From assembly GCA_024400875.1 (NCBI GenBank), contig JAKSMB010000001.1, positions 1-64,000 on the forward strand: DNA of 64,000 bases. Direction: 5' to 3'. Origin of the DNA: Bacteroidales bacterium. GTDB lineage: Bacteria; Bacteroidota; Bacteroidia; Bacteroidales; WCHB1-69. A program made the position numbers and the translations under genes. Positions 1-6,357 of this stretch are shown in pieces; positions within the stretch are counted from its first letter, which is position 1; each line of letters starts with the position of its first letter. The notes under the pieces are model-generated. The model was not told the origin of the DNA and searched no databases. It saw nothing but the letters and a program-made list of their open reading frames with translations.

Positions 1-260
1 CGTTTGCTGTGCAAACTCGCGGAATGGGGTGCGCGGGCGGGTGGGAAAATAGGAATGGGCGGCGGCGCCACGCGTGTGCAATGGTATGATGCGATTTGCC
101 GCCGCCCATTAGGTTCTGTCCCGTGCACGCATCGCCCCATTCCGCAAACGCAGTGCTGCGGAATCTCCAACCCGGGCGGAAAGTGCAGCGAGCACGGAAC
201 CCCTGAAAAGCGTGACGGCGACGTTAGGAGCCGGGCCGCCCAAAGAAACATCATCTTGTA
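1..260. other. GC-rich self-complementary segment, candidate structured RNA
   Basis: About 260 bases clearly richer in GC than the genes around it, with no convincing reading frame. Positions 19-29 pair perfectly with 135-145 (11 bp), 31-37 with 120-126 (7 bp, one G-U), and 54-66 with 98-110 (13 bp, perfect). Unpaired stretches at about 38-53 and 111-119 form a large central bubble between two GC-rich stems. This rod with a bubble resembles 6S RNA in outline, but no family-specific motif was recognised. Bases 165-171 also pair with 223-230, and 149-160 forms a small hairpin. The strand is undetermined; if it is plus, the terminator at 265-309 would end the transcript. The left end may lie outside the window. 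Confidence 0.35.
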
Positions 261-264
261 CGCA

Positions 265-309
265 TAAAAAAGCGTTCCGACAACCATTCGTCATCAGAAC
301 GCTTTTTTT
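265..309. terminator. bidirectional intrinsic terminator
   Basis: Arms AAAAAAGCGTTC and GAACGCTTTTTT flank a loop of about 19 bases. A and T runs on both sides let it act in either direction. It lies 20 bases after the aminotransferase stop codon on the minus strand and just after the GC-rich segment on the plus strand. Confidence 0.8.
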
Positions 310-328
310 CTATATCTCGTAAGACGTT

Positions 329-1561
329 TTAGTTCAGTGCTTCAACGGCAGCCTTGATGCGGCGGCATGCCTCTTTCAACTTGTCTTCCGACGTTGCATA
401 GGAAAGACGGATGCAGTCTTCATCGCCAAAGGCACTACCTTGTACCAAGGATACGCCAGCATCGAGCAAGAAGTAGAATGCCAGGTCTTTAGAATCGGCA
501 ATGGTAGTTTTACCGTACTCTTTAGCAAACTCTGAATCGGCTGGAACATTTTTTCCAAACAAGGATTTCACCTTCGGGAAGAAGTAGAAGGCGCCCTGTG
601 GCAGACATACTTCAAAGCCCGGAATCTCTTGCAACAGCGCATATACGAGGTCTCTTCTCTGTTTGAAGATATTGCGCATGTTGATGATATCCTCAGACGT
701 TTTAGGGTCGAGTTCCATGGCGCGCAAAGCAGCCCGCTGGGAGATGGAACCGGTAGCAGAGGTGATTTGTCCTTGCAACTTGTTGCAAGCCTTAGCCACG
801 TCAACCGGAGCGCCGATGAAACCGATACGCCAGCCGGTCATGGCAAAACCCTTAGCCACACCATTAACGGTGATCACCTGGTCTTTAATGAAATCAAATT
901 GAGCAATGCTTTCGTGACCGCCTACGAAGTTGATGTGTTCGTAGATTTCGTCCGACATCACCATCATCTGAGGGTGTTTTGCAATCACTTCAGCCAGCGC
1001 GCGAAGTTCTTCCTTGGTGTAAACCATACCGGTTGGGTTGGAAGGACTGCTGAACATCATCAGTTTGGTTTTCGGGGTGATGGCAGCTTCGAGTTGTTCC
1101 GGAGTGATCTTGAAATCGTTTTCCAACTTGGCAGGAACATACACGCATTTGCCTTCAGCCATTTCGGCAATAGCACGGTAGGAAACCCAATATGGGGTTG
1201 GAATAATCACCTCGTCGCCTGGGTTTACCAAAGCCATAACCACTTGGTAGATGGCTTGTTTACCACCCGTAGAAACGACGATTTGGTTGGTGCCGTAATC
1301 CAGACCGTTGTCGCGTTTGAACTTGTTGCTGATGGCTTTCAAAAGGTCTGCATAGCCAGGCACTGGAGGATAGTGGGTAAAATTATCATCGATAGCTTGT
1401 TTAGCATAGGTCTTAACATCCTCAGGAGTGTTAAAATCGGGTTCGCCAATGCTAAGGCTGATAACGTCCTTACCTTTTTCTTTCAACTCGCGTGCGAGGG
1501 CAGTCATGGCCAACGTTTCGGATGCGGCCATTTTGGTTACTCTACTTGATAATCTTTCCAT
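329..1561 (-). CDS. aspC: pyridoxal-phosphate aspartate aminotransferase (class I)
   Basis: Transfers the amino group between aspartate and 2-oxoglutarate, linking oxaloacetate and aspartate pools in the cytoplasm. About 410 residues, normal for the bacterial class I (AspB-like) family. The substrate-contact segment SIGEPDF is near residues 37-43, SPSNPTG with the cofactor-binding Asn near 175, and the Schiff-base lysine is about K237 in NGVAKGF. A start 39 bases further upstream is open, but it falls inside the -7 element at 1598-1605, so the ATG at 1561 is chosen. The gene has its own promoter and ends at the terminator at 265-309, so it is probably monocistronic. Substrate preference (aspartate versus related amino acids) cannot be settled from motifs alone. 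Confidence 0.93.
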   Translation of the reverse strand: MERLSSRVTKMAASETLAMTALARELKEKGKDVISLSIGEPDFNTPEDVKTYAKQAIDDNFTHYPPVPGYADLLKAISNKFKRDNGLDYGTNQIVVSTGGKQAIYQVVMALVNPGDEVIIPTPYWVSYRAIAEMAEGKCVYVPAKLENDFKITPEQLEAAITPKTKLMMFSSPSNPTGMVYTKEELRALAEVIAKHPQMMVMSDEIYEHINFVGGHESIAQFDFIKDQVITVNGVAKGFAMTGWRIGFIGAPVDVAKACNKLQGQITSATGSISQRAALRAMELDPKTSEDIINMRNIFKQRRDLVYALLQEIPGFEVCLPQGAFYFFPKVKSLFGKNVPADSEFAKEYGKTTIADSKDLAFYFLLDAGVSLVQGSAFGDEDCIRLSYATSEDKLKEACRRIKAAVEALN

Positions 1562-1597
1562 ATAATTGTTATTTTTTTGTTCGAAATTTTGGGGCGG

Positions 1598-1605
1598 CAA
1601 AGATA
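1598..1605 (-). promoter_or_regulatory. Bacteroidota -7 promoter element of aspC
   Basis: Reads TATCTTTG on the minus strand, matching TAnnTTTG, 37 bases before the chosen start codon. It shows that the longer upstream start of aspC is not used. Confidence 0.7.
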
Positions 1606-1624
1606 GGAAAAAAGGGCGTAGAAT

Positions 1625-3298
1625 CTAACGATTATAGACACAACGAACAGAATATCCTTCGTACCCGATACACTGGTGGTTGTCGAGGTAGAGACTTTGG
1701 TAGCTAAGTTCAAAATACATGGAGGCGGGCAGTCCACATTGGTAGTAGCGCGACGAAGACCAGAAGTCGGCAACTTCGCCGAAGTTACCGTAGTTTGACA
1801 CGCCACCATAGCCGGCCGGGAGTGCCGAGAATCCCGTTGCATTGTTGGTGGACGGCGCACAACCCACCTCTCCAGAATAAGGACTTTGCGCCCATCCCGT
1901 GGTGGAAGCCAGCGCCTTGCCCACACTATATTGTTCGGTTTGACACTGATAGGCAGGGTACACACTTACAAAGGCTACCAGGTCGTTCCACTCGCCACTG
2001 CTGGGCAAGTGCCAGCCCGCAGGACAGATGCCCTGCACCCCACTCGGATTGGCAAACGACTCGGTTTCCGTACCCAGCGCACCCCGCCAATTATACAGGT
2101 AACCATAACTCCCCACACGTGTGCTATCGTTGTTGGGGAAAAAGCGCGATGGCTCATCCGGCGACGCAACGGTTCCCATCTCCACGAAGGTTCCGTTGCT
2201 GTAGTGCGTCGTTTTCAGATTCTCCTTCATCCAACACTGGCTGCCTATCAACACCGTGTTGTAAACATTACCATCGTAGTCCACCACAGAAGTTGGACAA
2301 GCCAGCGTGTCTTCTGTATCAAAGTATTTCACCGCTCCAAGGATAGTGCCAGAGATGGTGTTCAGATAAGCCCTATAGTAATAGCGACTGTTGGGTAGCA
2401 AATCGTAACAGGCCGCATTGAACTCCTCGTCATAGTACGTGGAGGAAGTGACCTGAGATAGCAACGCATTGGAATCTATTCCATAATAGAACCCTTTTTC
2501 CAGAATATAGTTTTCATTGCCATAGCAGTTGCCATTGAACACGGCCGAGGTTGTTCCAACGCTGGTGGCATTCAGGGTGGTTACGCGCTGCACCGGAATG
2601 GGAATCGTGAACGTCAAGGTTTCGTTTCCGGTTTGTTGTTGCACAATAGGATTGCTGGCATGATATTCTCCAAAGAAATTACCCGCCAGATAGACATAGC
2701 CCACATAGCGCATCGAGTCGTTCAAGGAAAACGGATAGGGACAAGCGCCTTTATCGTCGAGCGGCAACGTCATCGACAGGTTTTCGCCCACATACTCGAT
2801 CGTGTTGTCCCTCCCCTTCCCCACGTTCACCATTTTGATGTGCGCAGTGCCGTCAGGGGTAGTTGCCTTCAGCAAATAGGCTTGGGGCATACCCAGGGAG
2901 GCACGAAAACGGTGCTGTCCCGGCGGCAGTTGGGCATGCCAGCGTGTCACGGGTTTTCCATTAAGATCGTATATCTCGAGCACCACCGGTTGCAACTTCA
3001 ACAGTTGCAACACAAACTCCGTGGTTCCCTCAAAAGGGTTGGGCATGTTGGGGAGAAGTTGCACCCCGGAGGTCTGCGCCGGGCTGTGTACCCCCACACT
3101 GCCTACATAGTAAACCGTGTCGGGATAATAGAGCGTGTCGCACCAATTGCGGGTGAGGTTTTCCACCTCCACCATGCTGAGCTTCAACCAGGTATGATCT
3201 TGTTTCTGTCCTGTGAAGGTGAGCGATATGGTACTTTGTGCATTAAGGAAAAATGTTACACCCATAAAGAGGGTGAGGAAAAGGAGTGGTTTTTTCAT
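1625..3298 (-). CDS. secreted FISUMP-domain protein with internal sorting-domain-like module
   Basis: 557 residues beginning with a signal peptide that ends in LNAQ at about residue 21. An N-terminal region is followed at about residues 80-165 by a segment with the pattern of a T9SS type A sorting domain (NPFEGTT, EIYDLNGKPV, a GQH turn, KMVNVGKG), although it is internal here. A region with fibronectin-like character comes next. The C-terminal about 200 residues are a FISUMP domain (Fibrobacter succinogenes major paralogous domain: IGSQCWMKENLKTT, GICPAGWHLPS, FWSSS, and a C-terminal SVRCV). It is probably exported and surface-associated; the molecular function of FISUMP is unknown. It starts 36 bases after trmN6 with no clear promoter, so it is likely the last gene of the 5998-to-1625 operon. 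Its end is 20 bases from the aspC promoter. Confidence 0.85.
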   Translation of the reverse strand: MKKPLLFLTLFMGVTFFLNAQSTISLTFTGQKQDHTWLKLSMVEVENLTRNWCDTLYYPDTVYYVGSVGVHSPAQTSGVQLLPNMPNPFEGTTEFVLQLLKLQPVVLEIYDLNGKPVTRWHAQLPPGQHRFRASLGMPQAYLLKATTPDGTAHIKMVNVGKGRDNTIEYVGENLSMTLPLDDKGACPYPFSLNDSMRYVGYVYLAGNFFGEYHASNPIVQQQTGNETLTFTIPIPVQRVTTLNATSVGTTSAVFNGNCYGNENYILEKGFYYGIDSNALLSQVTSSTYYDEEFNAACYDLLPNSRYYYRAYLNTISGTILGAVKYFDTEDTLACPTSVVDYDGNVYNTVLIGSQCWMKENLKTTHYSNGTFVEMGTVASPDEPSRFFPNNDSTRVGSYGYLYNWRGALGTETESFANPSGVQGICPAGWHLPSSGEWNDLVAFVSVYPAYQCQTEQYSVGKALASTTGWAQSPYSGEVGCAPSTNNATGFSALPAGYGGVSNYGNFGEVADFWSSSRYYQCGLPASMYFELSYQSLYLDNHQCIGYEGYSVRCVYNR

Positions 3299-3333
3299 GT
3301 TACGGGGTTAAAGGGCAGTAGAGCGGGAGCGTG

Positions 3334-4068
3334 TTAGGGGTTACTATTCTGTAGAAAAGGGTGAACAAGGTGGGCGTAGGCCGGGGTGTATCGGTTCTGG
3401 GCATCCCGGATGGTGAGTTCGTGTTCTACGAGGGGGGCAACGGGCCGAAGGGCATATTCCAGCACCACACGATGAAAGGGCTTGGTGGGGGTTGGACGGA
3501 TAAACACACGACGCACGCCATGCAGCCGTTCGCACGCCATGCGGTGGAACGCTTCCCCCTCAATGTACGGCAATATTACGACAAAGCGGCCCTCCGGATG
3601 GAGCAGTTGGCATACCCCATCAAGCAATTCGGGGAAAGGGAGTTGTCCATCGCGGTGTTTGCTTTTGAGGCGGGCTGTGGTGGAGGGTTTGAGGTCGTTG
3701 CCAAAAAAAGGCGGGTTGGAGACAACCAAGTCGAAGGGTCCGGGAGCCGAGGGCACAAACTCTTGCAGGCGTGTGGGCACAAAGTGGAAGCACTGGGGGG
3801 CGAGCAGCGGGAAGCGGGAAGCATTATCACGGCATTCGGCGATGGAGTCCTCGTCGGGGTCAATGCCGTAGATAAGGGGGTGTTGTGTGCGGGCGGACAG
3901 TTTCTGTGCCAAGCAGAACGCCACCACCCCGCAGCCGCAGCCTATGTCGAGCAGAGACTGTGCGTTGCCCACGTCGGTCAGCGTGGCCAGCAGCAGTGCA
4001 TCCGTGCCGATCTTCAACGTGCTGCGTTCATGGGAGAGCGCAAACTGTTTGAAACGAAAGTCACCCAT
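3334..4068 (-). CDS. trmN6: tRNA1(Val) adenine(37)-N6-methyltransferase
   Basis: Methylates A37 of tRNA1(Val) using S-adenosylmethionine. The 244-residue protein is normal for TrmN6/YfiC. It has the Rossmann-type SAM loop LLDIGCGCG near residues 38-46 and the catalytic NPPF motif of amino-N6 methyltransferases near residue 115. The chosen ATG shares one base with the manA stop codon (TAATG), a coupling arrangement seen repeatedly in this window. An in-frame ATG two codons upstream is also possible. It is third in an operon with an unknown secreted protein and manA. The related family PrmC also has NPPY/F, but the N-terminus (GDFRFKQF) and length favour TrmN6. Confidence 0.85.
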   Translation of the reverse strand: MGDFRFKQFALSHERSTLKIGTDALLLATLTDVGNAQSLLDIGCGCGVVAFCLAQKLSARTQHPLIYGIDPDEDSIAECRDNASRFPLLAPQCFHFVPTRLQEFVPSAPGPFDLVVSNPPFFGNDLKPSTTARLKSKHRDGQLPFPELLDGVCQLLHPEGRFVVILPYIEGEAFHRMACERLHGVRRVFIRPTPTKPFHRVVLEYALRPVAPLVEHELTIRDAQNRYTPAYAHLVHPFLQNSNP

Positions 4069-5042
4069 TAACAATACACCTCAAGCATGCGGGCGTTCTC
4101 GCCCGGAACAAAGGTAACCTCTTCCATTTCCGCCGGAATCAACACCACGTCGCCGGTCTTGAATACGATATGTTCATCCCCGTATTCCAGATGCATGAAG
4201 CCTTCCAGGCACATATAGATTACAAACGAGTCGATTTGTGCGAACGACTTGGTCAGCACTTGGTCAAACTCGATGAGGTTTGTGTTGAAGTATTCGGAAT
4301 GCACCAGGGGTATAGTCTTGTTGAGCTCGGGTTTGTAGTCCACCTTGAAGGTGCCGAGGTTGAGGTCGAAGTCGATGGCTTCCAGGGCTTCGGCAGTATG
4401 CAGTTCGCGGGGGTTGCCCTCGTCGTCCACGCGGTTCCAGTCGAAGATGCGGAAGGTGACATCGGAGGGTTGTTGGATTTCAGCGAGGAGCACGCCCTTG
4501 CCGATAGCGTGTACAGTGCCTGCCGGAATCATGAACGTATCGCCCGGTTGTACGGGGTAGAACTTGAGCAGTTCGGCGAGCGTTCCCTCTTCCACGGCCT
4601 TCACATACTGGGTTTTGGTCACCTTCTGGTTAAAGCCCACATAGAGGCCAGCGCCCGGTTCAGCGGCAATCACGTGCCACATCTCCGTCTTGCCACTTTG
4701 ACCATATTTACGTTTTGCCAGTTCATCGTCAGGGTGTACCTGCACCGACAGGTTGTCGTTGGCATCGATGAACTTAATCAGCAACGGGAACCCCAGTCCA
4801 TATTTCTCATAGTTCTTTTCACCTACCAAATCCGTCATGTAGATCTCCAGCAACTCGTTGAGGTTGTTCTCAGCCAGGAAGCCGTTGGCTATCACCGACT
4901 CGTCGCCTACCAAGCCCGACACCTCCCAGCTTTCACCGCAATGGTTCATGGCCTTATGGCGGAGCACGGTTTCCAAGCGGTTGCCGCCCCAGATTTTTTC
5001 TTTCAAAATAGGGTCAAATAAGAATGGGTATAAAGTACTCAT
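4068..5042 (-). CDS. manA: mannose-6-phosphate isomerase, class I
   Basis: Zinc enzyme interconverting fructose 6-phosphate and mannose 6-phosphate, feeding GDP-mannose or mannose catabolism. The 324-residue length matches the short Bacillus-type class I enzymes. The cupin core carries the zinc-binding pattern QVHPDDE near residue 99, GKTEMWHV soon after, and PAGTVHAIG near residue 172. It begins 2 bases after the stop of the upstream secreted protein and overlaps trmN6 by one base, so all are cotranscribed. No sugar transport genes lie nearby, so the physiological direction is not shown by context. Confidence 0.93.
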   Translation of the reverse strand: MSTLYPFLFDPILKEKIWGGNRLETVLRHKAMNHCGESWEVSGLVGDESVIANGFLAENNLNELLEIYMTDLVGEKNYEKYGLGFPLLIKFIDANDNLSVQVHPDDELAKRKYGQSGKTEMWHVIAAEPGAGLYVGFNQKVTKTQYVKAVEEGTLAELLKFYPVQPGDTFMIPAGTVHAIGKGVLLAEIQQPSDVTFRIFDWNRVDDEGNPRELHTAEALEAIDFDLNLGTFKVDYKPELNKTIPLVHSEYFNTNLIEFDQVLTKSFAQIDSFVIYMCLEGFMHLEYGDEHIVFKTGDVVLIPAEMEEVTFVPGENARMLEVYC

Positions 5043-5044
5043 AA

Positions 5045-5998
5045 CTATGATGCTTTAGGATTATAGATTTGTCGAGGTTTATGTTCGTAATTCGGTTTCA
5101 CCTTGTCGGGATTGGAGCCACGCACGGAGGGCATAAACAACCACTTGCCATCCTCTTCCACGAAGCCCTGGTTCAAACTGGATTCGGGCACCATGTAGGC
5201 GGCACTCTTCATCCCCTCTTCCATGGGTATCAACTCGTCGAAGATGATCATTGGACAGCTCATACGTTTGAAGTCGGTCTGGTGGGTTTTCGGGTTATAT
5301 TTGCCCGTACTCACCTCGTACTCTTGTTCTTCGTAGTTAAGGTGCAGCGTGGCATTTTTGGAATATTCGAAAATCACACGACTTACCTTCTCGGGATAGT
5401 TTTTAAACATGCGGGCACCAAAGATGGGTGTCATCTCCTTGTTGAAATGGAGAATCTCTATCACCTTTTGGTTGGTAAACAAGTTATTGCCATTCCATCC
5501 CAACAATGTATAATAGGTTAGATTTTTTTCTTTGGTTTGAATAAGTTTGTAATAAACGGAGCCATACCAGCGGTTGTGGTTTCCGATCTGGGTTTTGGGG
5601 TAATCGATGGTGCTGCGTTTATCGTACAGAGGGAAGAGCACGAACTTCTTTCTTCCTTCGTTATAGACTTGCACGAAACCGAAATTCTCGACGGAGTAAT
5701 CGTTTTTCACCACATACCAGGTAAAGATTTTAAACACCTGGTCGGGGGAAGCCAATACAGCAAAATTCCGGACGGAGTCCCAGGCGTGTTTAAACGAGTT
5801 GGGCATTTGCAGTACTTCCTCCAAGAGCGTCATAAACTCCTCATTCAGAGCCAGCCGCGAGGTTTCATCAGGTTCGTTCATCACCTGGTCGCGCAAGGTA
5901 ATCAAAGAATCCTCCCAAAAGCGGAATTCCGAGTTCTTTTGCGCAAAACTCGTCATACCCACGAAGGCCAACAGGATGTAACAGAGGACTCTTTTCAT
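5045..5998 (-). CDS. secreted protein of unknown function
   Basis: 317 residues with a signal peptide (MKRVLCYILLAFVGMTSFAQ) and no lipobox. The mature part is mixed alpha/beta with several aromatic-rich strands (KNDYSVENFGFVQVYNEG, RWYGSVYYKLI, YTLLGWNGNN) and recalls uncharacterised Bacteroidales periplasmic proteins; no catalytic motif is evident. The ATG at 5998 is chosen because it directly precedes the signal peptide. A start 30 bases upstream would precede the predicted transcription start. The -7 element at 6006-6013 ends only 8 bases before this ATG, so the mRNA is expected to be leaderless or nearly so. It leads the operon with manA, trmN6 and the FISUMP protein. Confidence 0.75.
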   Translation of the reverse strand: MKRVLCYILLAFVGMTSFAQKNSEFRFWEDSLITLRDQVMNEPDETSRLALNEEFMTLLEEVLQMPNSFKHAWDSVRNFAVLASPDQVFKIFTWYVVKNDYSVENFGFVQVYNEGRKKFVLFPLYDKRSTIDYPKTQIGNHNRWYGSVYYKLIQTKEKNLTYYTLLGWNGNNLFTNQKVIEILHFNKEMTPIFGARMFKNYPEKVSRVIFEYSKNATLHLNYEEQEYEVSTGKYNPKTHQTDFKRMSCPMIIFDELIPMEEGMKSAAYMVPESSLNQGFVEEDGKWLFMPSVRGSNPDKVKPNYEHKPRQIYNPKAS

Positions 5999-6005
5999 AA
6001 AGCGG

Positions 6006-6013
6006 CAAAAATA
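6006..6013 (-). promoter_or_regulatory. promoter of the 5998 operon
   Basis: TATTTTTG on the minus strand, with TTTTG at 6032-6036 about 18 bases upstream as the -33 element. It is very close to the ATG at 5998, implying a leaderless transcript. Confidence 0.65.
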
Positions 6014-6119
6014 GCAAAATATACGCAACTACAAAATTAACGCTATTCGCTTAGCAATAGTATGAATCTTCTGTGATTGGCATTTCCCTGGTTACCGGAA
6101 CGAAATGCCGATGGTGGCG

Positions 6120-6203
6120 CTACAGACTACAATATCCACTATGCGCATCCACAAACATAATTGCTCCCAGTATCCATAGGATTGTAAGAAAAAGTTTTCT
6201 CAT
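6120..6203 (-). CDS. possible 27-residue hydrophobic peptide or signal-peptide remnant
   Basis: The frame encodes 27 residues starting MRKLFLTILWILGAIMF, like a signal peptide or a small membrane peptide, then stops. A second, overlapping frame downstream (stop at 6092) ends SATIGISFR, which resembles the last strand of an outer-membrane barrel. The pair may be the two ends of a gene that lost its middle. No promoter is clear. The rest of 6014-6249 holds nothing else recognisable. Confidence 0.3.
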   Translation of the reverse strand: MRKLFLTILWILGAIMFVDAHSGYCSL

Positions 6204-6249
6204 AATATTTTAGGGTTAAAAAGATGTCTGATAAAAATAATTTTTTTCA

Positions 6250-6319
6250 AACTGCTTTCTGCTTACTACCTTTAGCTTTCCGCCTACTGCTTACTGCTTT
6301 TTGCTTACTGCCTACCGCT
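6250..6319. repeat. heptanucleotide repeat tract, 10 units
   Basis: Ten contiguous 7-base units of the type TACTGCY / TTTAGCT with variants (TTCTGCT, TACTACC, TTCCGCC, TTTTGCT, TACCGCT). The tract ends 8 bases before the alaS -7 element, so it occupies the -33 region of that promoter. The same family occurs at 60078-60210 and 28782-28802. Confidence 0.8.
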
Positions 6320-6327
6320 TTTTTTCC

Positions 6328-6335
6328 TATCTTTG
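6328..6335 (+). promoter_or_regulatory. alaS promoter -7 element
   Basis: TATCTTTG, 23 bases before the alaS ATG. The upstream half of the promoter lies in the heptanucleotide repeat tract. Confidence 0.7.
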
Positions 6336-6357
6336 CGCCCTTAAAAATTAAAGTATT

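Noticed and set aside
1..260. RNase P RNA or tmRNA in the GC-rich segment
   Set aside because: Short matches such as ACAGAA and GGAAAGT lie on opposite strands and the conserved helix P4 order is absent; there is no tRNA-like end for tmRNA.
4..294. Open frames of 60-90 codons on both strands in the left-edge GC-rich segment
   Set aside because: Composition is Cys/Arg/Gly/Pro-rich and random-looking, there is no promoter or start context, and the segment is better explained by extensive self-pairing.
629..1549. 306-codon open frame antisense to aspC
   Set aside because: Fully inside the aminotransferase gene and without family motifs.
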